From positions 1,054,001-1,118,000 of the forward strand of contig OZ234493.1 of assembly GCA_965153455.1 (NCBI GenBank): 64,000 nucleotides of DNA, written 5' to 3'. This DNA is from Sphagnum compactum (Eukaryota > Bryophyta > Sphagnopsida > Sphagnales). The position numbers were made by a program, and so were the translations under genes. This document shows positions 45,956 to 60,085 of the stretch, piece after piece (position 1 is the stretch's first letter; every line of letters begins with the position of its first letter). The notes beneath the pieces were generated by a model. That model did no database searches. It was not told where the DNA came from and saw only the letters and a list, made by a program, of their open reading frames with translations.

Positions 45956-48136
45956 AATTTTTAGGGGGAGGATTAATCTTTTTATACCCCTCCTTTGTTT
46001 TACCTCTTAAATTTAAGCAAGTTATTTTAAACAACTTTGTTTCATCATAGTTTTTTACTTCCACTATTTTTTCCAATCATTAAATCCAGTCTACCACATC
46101 TTCAAACTCCTTTCCCAAAATAGTTCATCCATCCCTTTAGGACTTGTCTTCACTTATTCTACCTTCCCAGAAATCAAGACTTATATTTTTGCATCAAGAG
46201 TTGGTTGATCCCATTATTTCATAAAGAAACACAATGAATTCCATATCATCCATATTATTTTGTAATACTCAAAAGTTTCACACATTTAATTTCCAACTCA
46301 TCAATCTAACGTAGTTCTAACATGTTTTACCCTAATTATTTTATCACTTGCTTTAAACATCTACTCCATCCCTAGTATATAAAATCTAACAAAGTGTTGT
46401 TCAAATTGCATTATTACCAAAATCCAAGTGTCACCCAACCTTGGAGCATATCATCTATCTTCAAATGTTGAAACTATAAAGTCAAATACATAAGGGTTAA
46501 GAACCTCATCTATTTTATAACTACTCCTAGCTTTGGTATTTGTCCTTGTGTTCAACTTTGTACTCATGTTGCCTTCACAATGTTTTAAATTGTTTTCCGC
46601 CTGGGTAAGAGTCAAAAAAATTGAAATGACTTGCCTTTCTTAGATCGCCATCACCCACATTCCAATTCTTCCTACCACCTACCAATTATGTGCCCCTTCA
46701 AGCAAAACTACCTACTTCAATTCTTAGTTTCATCTTTCTCCTCCTCTTGAAATCACACTACCTTAAGTTGTTGTCTTCTTTCTTGAAACTGAAACATATA
46801 TCACTCCTTCAACATACCTCCCCCCCAACTTACCATACAGATCTTTGTAGAAAATCAAACATTATAAATGTGAATCTTAACTAAGGACACAATTTTAAGA
46901 ATCCTATCTCTATTGTTAATTCTACTGTCTAGCTCTAATTTATAGAATTGAGCAAAACAAGCTCTAACATCTAATTCTATAGGTATCCAAATGTCACCTA
47001 GTCTAAGAATTGGTGTAGACTTCTCCCTAACCACCCTCTATTCCTCAATTTTCATCAAACAACCAAGAAATTGTGAAAAGTTTAAATTCTTTAATTTGAA
47101 TGAATGTCCACTATTTGCAAACAAATTTTGATTTGGTCTTCAACAAGATTGCAACCTTTATGAAAAATCTAACATGCATCATTCCAACAATTGTATCTCC
47201 AACTTCTGCAATAGTTGGACCAAATCCAACAATGATGAGTAAAGCAAATCCAATGACTCTCAATATGACAACCCCCACATTGGGCTCTTTGGAAAATGAT
47301 ATTTCATCAAAGGGCAACACTCCCAATTGCATCATGTAACTCATAGCAACCACTGTCCCACCATTATTACTATTAAAAATAATAATAAAATTGTAGTGGT
47401 CTTGCTTTCTAACGTATAATGTGTTGGTTGAACTTTGACCTCAAAAGAAATCTTGTTCTCCTCTACTATGGGACTAAAACTATGTAGGTTAAAAGGTACC
47501 AAAGATAGCATTTGCTCATTTTAAATGTCAAGTTGCCAAAACAATTGTTGTTCAATGTCTTGACACAACCTCCGACACACAAGGCGCAATGACAACCCAG
47601 ATGCTTCCAAACCTCAAAGTTTTGTTACCCTTCAACCTTAGGTATGAAGAAATGAGTAAAATGATTAGGAGAAGCTACACCATTAAAGATCTAAACATCT
47701 TCAACTCTAGGTACTCCATTAATCCTTCCAAATCTAGTAACAATATCTCTAGGCAAGGTAGGAGGTGAAATAAAATCTTATCAAATATTGGGTAGTTATT
47801 CCCCATCCATTTGGTCTATTTTGGAACTTCACCCAAACTTGTGCTCTAGAAATGAATCCATTGTGTGTTACCTTGACAATGGGATCAAATCCTACAATGC
47901 TTACCACACCAAATCCAAATAATCATAGAATCAGTGCTCTTGACTTTAATGAATCTAAGTTAATAGAATTGTCAAATCTATGTGAAATTTATTAATCATA
48001 AAACAAATAAACAATGGTTTCTCTATAGGTTCCTTCCTCACCAAAATTGGACATGGTTACATAAATATATACTTATTTTGTTGTACATATTATTAATTCA
48101 TAATCCAAACCTCTCATCCCATTCATTTGCAATGTA

Positions 48137-48150
48137 CCGCTTTGATACCA
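48137..48150 (-). other. Primer binding site (tRNA-Met type) of the gypsy element
   Basis: The minus strand reads TGGTATCAAAGCGG, close to the plant initiator-tRNA-Met complement TGGTATCAGAGC. It lies five bases inside the 5' LTR end. This fixes the element's orientation and the inner LTR border at 48156. Confidence 0.75.
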
Positions 48151-48155
48151 AAAAA

Positions 48156-48755
48156 TGGTTGACTACATATGTAATTCTGTAATCTCACATTTGCATAACA
48201 AGAATTCAAACTAACAACTATTTTATGTTAATCCCTATCACACAAATCGGTGGAAAAGCTAAGCAACATGACAAACCAAAACATAACTAAAATACTATGA
48301 ATTCATGTTCAAATTAGTTCAGTCTAGATTCTCTCTCTTGAATCATCGTGGTTTTTTGCATGGCATCTTCATTCAATAATTTACAGCCCACACCCTCATT
48401 TACTCATCCTTGACAAAGAAAAGATTGTGCACTTCACAATGTGTCTATGCCGATCCCCATATCCCAAAACTTTTGACAACCGGAAACAATTCCCTTAATG
48501 GTCCTGCAAGATTTTCCCCAACATTCAAGATTGATGTCCACACAAGAACGAAATTCATATCACCTAAACAAATAGGTACTCACTTCCTTCAACAAACATC
48601 TTTTAGCAACCCAATCAAATCATTGAATTTCCTCAAGTGTATTACACGTGGGAAGGAAAATGCCATCTCAAACTAACTTTCACAAATCCCCTTGTGATCT
48701 TCATGCTCTCTAGCTGAATCCTTAATTCTATGCATCTAATCATTCTACTTCTACA
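48156..48755 (-). repeat. 5' LTR of the gypsy element
   Basis: Plus-strand sequence starts TGGTTGAC and ends TTCTACA, giving TG...CA ends; 600 bp. It is paired with 40022-40633 and adjacent to the PBS. Confidence 0.8.
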
Positions 48756-51060
48756 CTTTGCTTTAATTCCCCTTGCACAATGGAAATCAATGAAGAAGTT
48801 AAACACAAAGCCAAATTTTGTTTATGAGCATTCATCTCACACATATCCTTGCACACTACGCACCCATTGTCAACAAAAAGAAAAAGAAAGGACCTTAGCT
48901 AGCTAATTCTGATTTGGAAAAACCAAGAAGAAAAATCGATCCGCCTCCAAGCATGGTCCTCAATATATATCTTTGCACAATGCCAGCATATGCCAATTTT
49001 CATCAAAACCAACTGATTCACAATGTTCACCAATCCAACCAAGCAAGCCACACTCTATAAACTCCATTGGCTCCATTTCATAGCACTCTTCATTACTCAC
49101 ATTCTTCCACCATAAACAAGTCACACAATGATCCACAAAATGGGTAACGAAACACATCAGCCCATGACTCCATTGGTTCTTTACGCCACATTCTTTCAAA
49201 TACACAAAGCCAAAAGTTCAGATGGTAAAGGCAAACCCTAGCCCTAAAATGTTCATTAGCAAGACATGTTTTGTGATCACACTCACAGCTCTATCACATT
49301 TGCTCATATATACCAGAGATTAATTGCTTATGGACTAAGGTATCATGTGCGGAAGAGCATGTGTGCACAGGGCATGCGTGATGGACTTTGCCTCAACTCA
49401 ACTAGAGTGTGTATGGAAAAAGTGGGTTAGATGAACAATAGTACAATTTTCACTAGTTCCAATGTCAGAGATTAAAAATGGAGAGGAACCAAAAGTAGGC
49501 ATATCTTCATCAGCCTTCTATTTCACTGGCAAAATTTTATCAAAAAGTAAAAGAAAAATGAAAAATTGAAAGTGAAGTGATTTTGGAGAGTTATCTCGCC
49601 AGATTTATATTTGTGGTTTTCTGTGCATAGCCATAAACATGCCCCATAAATTGCAGAAGAATTTCGCTGCAGCTGCTATAAAACTTGACAATCCTATTCA
49701 AGTACCAAATTTGAAACCTTACCTTCCTCCATCCTTCATGCCCAACCTCTAAACTGTTTCTACTGATAAGAGTGGAAGATGATACTGAAAGCTGCAGACC
49801 TTTCTCAAAATTCTCGAGTACAAATCATTGGGCTTCCCTGATGCAATTGGACTCTCAACTTTGTATCAGGATCTCACTGATCAAAGAGGGCTTTGCAAAG
49901 ACAGCAGTTTGCTTCAATATCACAGCACATATCATATGTCTTGAGCTTGACTCAAAAGAAAATACAGATCACTTCATTGTGTATGAGGTTATTAAAGGTG
50001 CTTTAGGGCAGGAACATTCATGCATGGTGTGAGGAGTACAGGCTCTAGGAGCCAAACTCCATAGATTTGTCAAGATTGGGCTGTTTCTACAGCAGGACAT
50101 GTGGGAACATGTATCAATAATGTCCTGTTCACAGGCAACCTAATCCCATAGATTGTGCAAGTAATGAAATTATCACAGAATGAGAAGGAAACAATTGTCA
50201 CAAGGGCTAGCAACCACTTTATACCTTCAGATTCCCTTAGCATACAAAGCATTCTCAGGTTGCTGAGTTAGGAGGATACAGATCAAACTGCAGAAAAACA
50301 TGCTTATTGAGGCCAACAAAACCTTGCTGATAGTTGCTAAAACCAGTCTGAACAGTTCCTCAAATCTTGTCACCATTTATAGCACAAGGATCTGTAGGCA
50401 AGACAGGTGAATACCATCAATATCAAGAGAAGATCTCATGAGCTTAACATCTTTGACTTGAAGATATGTTTCTATTTCCAACTGAGCCTACACAGACATC
50501 AAGGCTCCTGTCACAAGTCACTTCAGACAATTGACTGCAGGGACATCATTAAGTTCATAGAAACAATTGTTGGTCAGTCTTATGAAAACATTTTGGAAGA
50601 TTCAAGCAGGACCAGGGAGACCCTGTGAGAAACTAGAACTAAAGGAACAAAAAGTTGGTTATGATCACCTCAAGGAAATGGCTTGAACATCTCAAAAGTA
50701 ATCTTTCCTCCAGCTCAGGGCTATGATCCCCAACCATATTCAACCTGATTTGCACTCTAAAAAAATCAGGCAATATCTGATGACCAAAATTCAGTATATA
50801 TCATACCATTGCTCACAACTCTCCATAATTAACCTCTACAATACTCCATTATTTCATGGTCTGTCAGGTGTGGTCTGAAGAAAACCACCAAGAATTGGTG
50901 AACCTGTTTGTTCAAAATATGGTTCATGGACATCTTATCCTTTGAGGTGATTGCCCATTACCAGTCCTGTGTATATCACATGGTCACAAAGAAAGACAAG
51001 CATTCTGTTCAGAAAGAGAATGCTTCAAAGATCTCAGATGGTTAGAGTACCTCAAGTTGA
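48756..51060. other. Gene-free stretch; 3' flank of the PBP gene
   Basis: About 50.6-51.06 kb may hold PBP 3' UTR. The frame at 49772-50032 and others are short with no domain. No repeat or RNA gene is recognised. Confidence 0.4.
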
Positions 51061-54000
51061 CTAAGCCAACATCTTCTGCCATAGTGATTTCATTGTTCTG
51101 ATCTCTTCAGCTCTTTTAGAATGTCTTGCCGTCCATTCCTCCATCTTTTCACGTTCCTCCCAAACCATGTTTGCCCTCTCCCAATCCCACACATCCCTCC
51201 ATGGGACCTCATTATCTCTAGGTCGATAATCCTTTTGCATTTCCTGCAGCAAAAGCATACATCCCATACCTGTCTGCTGAAATCCTAGTTCTCTTTCACA
51301 CTGAAGATTGGAATTGAAAAGACGTCCTCTCTCCACAGGGGTGATGCAAACAACCATTGATATTTGTAACTGGAGACATTTCCAACACAGTCAAAGGTAG
51401 GAAAGAGCAAGCTGTAAATTAGTGAACATCATCTGAAACGAGATCATGTGAGGAATGGGAAGATAATGCCTTCAGTTCAGTTGTATGAAGCTGAGTTATC
51501 TGAGCATGACAAAGAGTGACAACTTCACTGCATCTCATACCTACCTGGATTCCAATCCTGTGGGGCCGATGTGATCTTTTCCCAAACTGCTGAGGAGCTC
51601 TGCTGCCATATCTGTCTTGGCCTTTGTCGTGAAACTTTTGAACAGGAAGACCCTGACAATTGTAGTGGCAAGCATGAAACTAGTTACCACAAGATCCAAT
51701 TTCATTGGGCATTTGGTCACTCCAGGACAAGGCATCAATAATCTATTCTCCAATCTCATGAGTTGGTGACCATTACCTCATGTACAATTTTCATGAACTG
51801 TTTCCATAGTGGAGCTGCATGTGAAGATCCTGTTGCTGTAAACACCCAAAAAAGGTATCATGGAAGGGAAGAGGATGAACAACTGTCCACCCATTCTCAA
51901 AATAAAACCAGCACTACTATACTGCAGTTAATTCAAAGTTTGTCTGATGGTCTTGGAGCCTTCTTGAAAGTAACATTTGTTTTGGAAACCACATGAAGAG
52001 TTACGAACCTGGATAGAGGCCTCCTAGAGGAGAGTTGTCATCATATCCAAGCCAGACCTTATAATGAAAAACAAAGCACCATTCAAAGATGTGCACACAA
52101 TTTCAAACATCTCGTCTCTCAAATGGCAAGATAGAACCAGAATCCATAAGTCAAATGTGCTAGATTGCCTAAGCGAATGATGGCCACATACCACACATGA
52201 AAGTTCTGGTGTAAACCCTGCAAACCACACGTCACGGTGGCCATCTGAAGTTCCTGTCTTCCCTGCACATGGCCGACCAATTCGAGCAGCTTTTCCAGTG
52301 CCACGGTCCACCACAGCCTAGCATTCAGTAAAATGCAAACCTCCTGTCAATAGTAGAAACAAGAGGAGACGGATGTCCAGAAAGGAGAAAAGAAAGTTAA
52401 GAACCATATGCCAACTAGTGGAGCAGCACCAGCAGTTTCAACTGAAGAGCAAGAGAAAGAAGACCTGCAAAAGGGTGCGAAGCTCAGCAATTGCATACTC
52501 ATCCACCACTGCACTATGGCATTCCATTGATGTTGACTGCAACATTGAGAAGACCAGATTCATGCCCCAAATGATGTTAGATGTGCAAGGGCTAAGGAAT
52601 GTAGAGAGCAAACGAACTGCAGATGTGCAGGCGCATTCCTGGTGACAAAACCTTAAGTTGATGACCACTCTCCACAAAGATGGAAACTATAAGCAAAAAT
52701 TCCAACATCTGATGGAAGCTCGCCCAAAACACCTTATGCAAGGACTAGCAAAGAGCAGAAACTGGAGACCTGAACTTCAGTTCCAATCACAGATCTACAA
52801 GCATTCACATAAGACAAATTCTGATGGAATAAGTTGCCCTCTGCACAAAAGCACATAGTAGAGAGAAAGATGCACCCACCTTCACCTCCTCCAGAACACG
52901 ACCATCATGCGCATTGATGCGTGTTATCAAGTATGGTTTGTGGTAAACCCCCCCTGATGCTATTGTCGAATAGACAGTAGCCAACTGCAATGGTGTGACC
53001 TGCCATGGTCCAACAATACACTAGTACTATGAACTCATCACTGATGCTTCATTCAACATGATAAGCACAACCTATGGGCCTCAGATTTCAGTTTCCTACA
53101 AAGTTGCATGTTTGAACTGTCCAGCGTATTACCAGAACAATTATGTGACTGCTTCTAAGTGCTCTAGACTGAAACCAAAGTAATGTTTCACACCTCACAA
53201 CCTCCAAGTGACAGAGAGAGTTCATATGGTAGACTTGTCTCAATTCCCAGAGCTTTGCCCATGCTGCAGACCTGCTTAGGCAACCCAAGAACATACACAC
53301 ACAAGATGAACTAGATTTACAGCATAACTAAGATGTTTGACCTTGTTCCAGGGAATCTGCAACAATCACTAAGATGGATAATGGAGCTTTGTAAAGTACC
53401 ACTATCTTAACATTAGTGATGTAGAAATCAAATTCTTGTTCCACCAGTTTGGTTCCTTTTCTATATGTCAACTAAATTGTATGGATCATTGTGAAACATA
53501 TGTACCAAAAATATTTTCAGCAGAAGCTAACTCTGAGAGCTAATCTAGCCAAAATGTTAGAGAATTGTCCTGCACTTCAGTGAAAAAGTGTCTGGGTACC
53601 TTGTCCACTCCTATTTCAGCACACAGCTTCACGGTTGGGACATTTAGGGACTTCAGTAGTGCTTCCTCTAATGTCACCTGCCACCAGCAACAACCATCAG
53701 AGTTCTGACATTCTTCTAAGCTCTCAACCTTGGAAAGTTCTTGGACCCATTTGTATCATCTAAAACTTCCAGCCACATGTGCCCTCCCCCCACACACACA
53801 CACCGCAGGAAATAGCAATTGGTTGGATAGATTACTGTGGCCAACAATGGCTTTTCACCACAGTTATTGTTTTCCCTGGAAAGTTCCCACAGAAGTATCA
53901 GTGCCTAATAGATGGTAGGCAATGGTGGTAGAAGGTTCTCACAGGAACTACAACAGTGTCCAATTTCAGCTTCCATATATGGAGGGTAAACAAACTGGAG

Positions 54001-57000
54001 GTTTTTGGAGGATCTCACCTGCCCTCTAAACTTCCGATCATAATTCTCAGGAGTGAAGCCACCAATGGAGTATGGTTCATCAATGATAACATGGTCTCGC
54101 TCACTATGAAATCACAGCAACAATTTTTACAGAAAGTTACGCCCAGTAGTAGTCCTGCAGCTTAAGTGGCCATTGATGGAAAACCCAAATCTGGAAATTA
54201 TCCTAGATCTTGGTCCTATCAAGCAACTACTTTTTCCAGGTTCAAGCATACATGCTACTGATCCTGTAGCCATAATATCCCATTAAAGGCATTCTTCTCA
54301 AATCTGAACTGACTGCCACAAGATTCAAGACTTGCAAGCTCATTCAGGGGATTTTCTTACAGTCTCCAAATGATGTACATGTTTTCCCAGAGCAACAACA
54401 GCTCCTTACCACCCTTGTATGCTCTTTACTGAGAGAATTTTATGGTCTGAAATAACAGAAAGCTAAATCAAGTATCCAAGCAGATCTTACATTCCTTCCG
54501 CCAAAGCTGCCAGATAGACAACCGGCTTGAAAGTGGACCCAGGAGGACGAAATGCCTACAGCAAAGACCACAATATGGTACCTTGTTCACAACTGTAAAC
54601 ACAGCCCTGACCTACCACTGATGCACACTTCAACCTACTCTATCTTTTGCAGCAGTAGACTATAGCAACATCAGTCAATCTCAGCCCACTTTAATCAACC
54701 TCTTTCAAAATGTCTCACAACAGCAATGGTTACACTATAATTTATGGGAATGAACTTGAGCTGTAGCCAACAACAAAGAGAATCAAAAAGAGGAATCTGC
54801 ACCTGGGTACTGCGGTTGAAGTTACTCTCGTAGTAGTCACGCCCACCTACAAGAGCCCTGACAGCACCAGTCATGGGATCAATAGCCACCATTGCTCCTT
54901 CCATCCTGAATTCACAAGCAGGCATCACAGAACAAAACAACTTTGTCAAATCATGTGGAGTACAGAGCAAGTGCACAACAACAACCAAGCATATGCCTTG
55001 CTTGATCAACGCTGACAACCTAATGTAAACTTCCTAACTGTGTGGTGAGATGGATTTGACAACGTGCTGGTGTAATCTCTGAACAAGACATTAATTGTAC
55101 CTTGAATCTGCAGCCTTCTTCACTTCCTCTTCATGGTCATGTAGTGTAGCTAGCAAAACTTTTTCCCTGCAATGCTCAGACAAAACAGACAGACAGACTG
55201 CTTATGCAAAAAGCTGTCTTGATGCAGGATCCACCAATATCCACAGGACTTTGCAGTACTTCTTGTCCTGTAGTAATGTCCACTACACTACTGTAAAGGA
55301 ATAGAAGGAGAAAAAAGATGTTTCATGCTAAGCTCTGCAAAGGAAGCACATCTGAGAACCTCTTCACCTGGTGCCACCAACAGTAATGCAGCACTTCTGT
55401 CTTGGGAGATCACCCATCCCAAAGATTATTATCAGCCTAGGGTGCTTATCTTAGAGGTTTGGATGGGATCTGACATGCCTGCCCTTTGCTGGGCTGCACC
55501 TCCATGAAGCATACAAGCATCACATTTGGGCTTTCTCATTCATATTGACACACAAATTCAATGAAAGAACAGCTTTAAAACCCAAACTTGAGTTACTTGG
55601 CAGAAAACTCACGTTGCATCAAACCTCTCAGCAATGGCAGCAGCTGCTTTACTTGCAGCAGAGGACATTGCCAATTCCATTGTGTCCCCACTGCAACATG
55701 GCACAGCATTGCTGCTTGAGATACAAACCAGAAAGAGGAAGAAAGCTAGCTTCTGACAGAAATAGCTCAAGAGCTTATGCTTATGCTCATTACTTTTAGC
55801 AATACATATAGAACTTGGAAGTACTTCTAGTGCTAAGTCTCATAGGAAGTGTACATGTCTGAGTTATAATCGAAACCAAAGCTCTCACCTTTTGTCTTTT
55901 ATCATCTCTGTGCCCTTGCTATCTCCCCGCATAGAATACTTTGTGGCCTGTTCTTGTACCCTGCAACAGCTCATGGCCCAATTCAACTGATTATTCTCTA
56001 ACACCTGAGGACTGGTAAACCCACTCTTAAATTCAAGCAGGTGCAAATGAATATAATGCTCTGCTGTGATACTTTGTTAATCCCAGTGTAACAAATTGAA
56101 GATTTATTGAAGGGCTACCTTGTGGCAGCAACAAGAGATGCCTGTTCAATCTTATGCTGTTGAGCATGCTCAAGAATACCCAAAGCCTCAACACATCTTT
56201 CAATTGCTTTCTCAGCAAGAACTATTCTCTCATTGTCATACTCCATGGCCCCATCATGAACCACCTTCTCAGCCACATCTTGCATTGCTAGGTCCAATGT
56301 TGTGTGCACCTACAAGAACACCGAATGGACAACTCCTGGTCTATTGAAAAGGAAATAGATGTTTCAAAGGCCAACAATTTTCAGTGATGGACATATGGTG
56401 AGGAGCTTGAAATAGGGATGGTGTACTCATGTCAGACATTGCAGACAAAACTCCACAAATGACACTTTGAAAGTACCCATTGTGCCAGTTCCAGCAAAAC
56501 CAAAACTGACACAACAGAATGAGTGCAAGGCACAACCTTATGAGTGTCACTCACAAAGTATCACCTTCATCATGAATAGCAGTGACTAGCTGCCATCACC
56601 CTCCACTAGCATTATCAGCTCTCAACAGTGGGTGTTAAAAGTATCAATAATCTGTACAAAATTTCAGGCAAACAATTATACCAAAATCTGCTTCCTGAGT
56701 TTCTGTCACATTCATAGAGCAACAGGAGGACTCAGTCATGATGTTGACTAGCACTTGAGAGATAATGCCAATAAAAAAATTCAATAGTATCCTCATCTAA
56801 CCTGCAGGAGGCCTGTGAGAATACACTTCATTCCAGCTTGCCCTTGTGCAAGAAAGCATCCAATCCTAAGGCACAGAGAGGACTACATGAAGTATTGTTC
56901 ATTGTAAGGAGGAAACACTTGGAGCATACATGGCTAACATGTCATAGGACTGATACCTGCAGTCCTCCTAGAAGGACCTCATCTCTTCCATATTTGTTAT

Positions 57001-59716
57001 ACAGCTCATAAAGCACCTGCCATGACCACTTTCTTGGGATGAGCCGTCTCTGATTTAAGTCCTGATGGTATGAATTTGAGAAGGCTCTCAGAAGAGGTTG
57101 GGTCACAAGGCCAAGACAACTGTACAATGGTTGATCTCAGGACTACACAGCAGTGTACTCTACCAAATTGAAGAAACTCTAGAATTTCACCCCTCAAAGT
57201 GAACAGGAGAGTCATAATGTAAGCCTCAGGAAGTAAACCAACCTCACTGACAAAGTATGGAGCACGCCATGGCCCAGAAGTTCCATCACTCTCTATGCCA
57301 AGAGCCAGGGGCTCATTAACAGCAGCAGCAGCAGTGGCAGTATCGAGAAAACCTGCCTCAACCATACGACGCAAGGTCCTTGCTTGTGCTTTCTTGCCTC
57401 TGCAGTATGTTGGCCCCAACCACTCTATCTATATTATATCCCTATAATCCACATTACTATGGCATTGCAAGTTTTGAATTTGATTACTATTAGTGTTAAG
57501 TCCATTTGTAGCTCAGCTGTGTTGATCATCTTCTTTGGAAGTTTTTAACCCTCATACAGAAGCTCCCTGCTGAAAAGGTTTCAAGAAATCCACAAACAAA
57601 GAGGTCAGGCAGATCATGATTCACTGCAGATCTGCAGCAAAATCTCATGGCACATCTCCCTGCAGAACCAAGGTCAAGAAAGAACAGAAGAGACCTGCTG
57701 GGTTCCCGGTAAGGAGAAAGAAGTTCAGGAGCAGGAATGATGCCTGCAAGCATTGCACATTCCCCCAAGGTTAACAGGGACAGATGCTTGCCAAAATACA
57801 GAGCAGCAGCTGCCTCTAGTCCATAGACACCATGTCCCCAGTATATCTGGAACAACAAAAGACACAACACCAGATGCCACATATTAAGGACTCCATGTGC
57901 TCCCACCATTAGGTGAGCTTAGTTTTGTCAAGGGACATATTGATTCAGGGGGTCTAGCTCCCAAAGACATCAGTGCCCACTGCTCTCACATCTCCAAAAA
58001 ATGAGCTTTGCAGATCACAAATTAACAAACCAACATATGCTACAAGGACAGGCCTTATCCACAACAGGATGACAAAGCAACGTTTTGGGGGGTTTCCAAG
58101 CTCATACATGCATTTGAACTGCATTGGCACTCTCTGTAACTTGGAAGGGACAGCCTTAACTTGCAAAGGACTCCTGCTTCCTAAGACACTAAGTTCTGCA
58201 GGGACCCTATTAGGTGTGATAATATGCAAGACCCTGGGCCCTACCCTAAGCAAACCTCCAAAATTCATAAGTGATCTTTACATGCATGAAAAGGAGTTAG
58301 GATTAACATGATTACAGGGGTCAAAATGTACTTCCAGAACTGTGAAATGTTGAAAACAAAGAAACTCGCCACTTCAATTGAATTGGAGTCTTGAGTGAAT
58401 AGCACATCCGGATATGCTCCCACAAAATACCTTCTTCAAGTACAAATGGAGAATATCCCATTTTGACAATTGCTTCTCCAGTACCAAAGACAATATGATT
58501 TCCATGAATTTCCTGGTCCATGTGCGGTCATTTGTGAGGAAAACGTTTTTCACCAGCTGTAGCCACAACCCAGATCCAAAAATCAATTTAGATCAATGAC
58601 CAACACAGGGAGATTTGCAATAGAAAATGGAATCTAGAGCAAGTACCTTGCATTTTAATTACATGCATATGGATGATGATCCTTAACCTGTTGCGTGATT
58701 GTGCTTCCACCTCCACTCGTTGCAAGAGACAAAATGGCTCTTGTTAGTCCTGAGGGGTCAACTCCATGATGCTCAAAGAAATGCCGATCTTCTGCAGCAA
58801 CAACAGCCTGCCACATTGCTGAGGGAATGTCACTAGGTTCAACAGCGGCTTGCCCAAGTCCCTTTGTCTTCACTGGATCACGCTTCCCACTGTACCCTCC
58901 AGCTACAACTGTTGCAATAACTACTCCATGACAATCATATATTACAGTTTCTGGTTGAGGCTCCAGAAATGGTTTAGGCTCATGCACTGGCTGGTCATGT
59001 AGTAACTTCCTCCATCGATCAAGAAAGTCAGGAGGCAAGGAACTCAGTAAAGCCCTTGTGAAGTATCCTGCACCTCCAAAGAAAACAGCCAAGGCTAGAG
59101 GTCGCATGGAAAGCTTCAACGCAGACATCAGTCCGTTGTTGTCACAGTCTGCTGCAGATTTTGCCGCCATATGTGTGCAAGGATGCCAACATGTGGCTCC
59201 ATTCTTCCCAGAAGGCCTTACTTCTTCTCCACCTACCACTTCACCCATTCCTATGAGGTTTTCAGCGTCTCTTGCAAGTGGGTGGTACTTCAAATCTAAA
59301 GCTCGTCGAACTGCAGATTCTAGCCGAGCACCCCACTGTCTCCATTTCAAGTGTTGTAATATCACAGCAGAAGGGTTGTAACCAGACTCAATTACATCTG
59401 GGATGAAGCTTTGGCAACATTGCCAATGTCCCGCAGTAGTATAAGGAGCTTCACCAGCAGCGGAACTCAATGTGTTCATAACAAAACTGCTCAGATCCTT
59501 GGCACAAGTAGCTGATGAAGAGGGTCCCACAAAACCACTTCTAGGCAGCACCACCAACTGCTGACCTTCATCTCGCTCGATACTCAGTGGAATGCCTGCT
59601 GCACGCTTCTGTGCTTTGCTCAGAGACTCATTATTCAAATACTTGGTGATCAAACACCTTGTTGAGACTGCCAAAAGCACTGCATTCATTCCAGGAAGAA
59701 TTCCTTGGCAGCCCAT
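51061..59716 (-). CDS. PBP (PBP1A-like): Class A penicillin-binding protein (GT51 plus transpeptidase), plastid peptidoglycan synthase, 21 exons
   Basis: Exons, 5' to 3': 59716-58688, 58556-58431, 57846-57695, 57399-57243, 57016-56957, 56309-56119, 55960-55889, 55690-55613, 55166-55101, 54905-54803, 54555-54491, 54103-54019, 53677-53600, 53271-53194, 52999-52880, 52536-52465, 52317-52192, 52057-52009, 51835-51777, 51652-51545, 51300-51061. They join to about 1037 residues with GT-AG introns and no stop. The start is GCCATGG; an upstream GTG was ignored. Residues 1-200 are a long N-terminal extension, a likely plastid-targeting region. One membrane segment spans about 204-222. GT51 shows [10 protein letters not shown] (Glu309), GGSTITQQ (336-343), RKFMEI and YWGHGVYG. 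The transpeptidase shows S-T-F-K (Ser685), S-L-N (738-740) and K-T-G-T (864-867). The enzyme polymerises lipid II glycan and cross-links peptides; in moss it is needed for chloroplast division. The last exon's acceptor is the least certain. Confidence 0.94.
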
Positions 59717-60065
59717 GGCCTTGTTCTTCTTCTCACACACAATCGTCACCAATTCGAGCACTTAACTTCACTCTTTATTATATCCACATGTCCTCCTCTT
59801 TCAATTCTCATTCTCTCTACGAAAGCCATGTCCAACAAGCTCGGGACACTGCCAGTAGTGCCAAAGGCTTTGTTTTTGCATCAGAGGAGATGGATGCATG
59901 GATTGATACATGGAATTATCGCTGCTGCTTCCTTTCTGTGTCCATCACAAAACGGCTCATGTAATAAGAAGGAAGGCAAGGCCTGCTTCGTTTCTAACAT
60001 TCTGTGTTGGCGCACACACACAAACAAAGGAGAAGAAGAAAAAGGCAGACAGACACAATGATGCC

Positions 60066-60085
60066 AAACCCTAAACCCTAAACCC
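60066..60085. promoter_or_regulatory. Triple telo-box run
   Basis: AAACCCTAAACCCTAAACCC lies about 350 bp upstream of the PBP start. Telo-boxes are known plant promoter elements; here it may serve the PBP gene, the BTB gene or both. Confidence 0.55.

Larger units (their letters stand above)
40022..48755 (-). mobile_element. Old Ty3/gypsy LTR retrotransposon, degenerate, minus strand
   Basis: Two related LTRs (40022-40633 and 48156-48755) in the same orientation flank about 7.5 kb. Inside, on the minus strand in 5' to 3' order, lie a tRNA-Met-type PBS, gag debris with a CCHC knuckle, a retropepsin fragment, RT, RNase H and integrase. This pol order (RT-RH-IN) defines Ty3/gypsy. All frames carry stops and shifts, and the two LTRs have diverged visibly, including a 22-bp indel, so it is an old dead copy. 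The left LTR lacks about 30 bp present at the start of the right one, so no target duplication can be read. Confidence 0.88.

Noticed and set aside
51061-59716. Bacterial contamination or recent bacterial transfer for the PBP gene
   Set aside because: Twenty GT-AG introns and plant-type neighbours show a long-resident nuclear gene.
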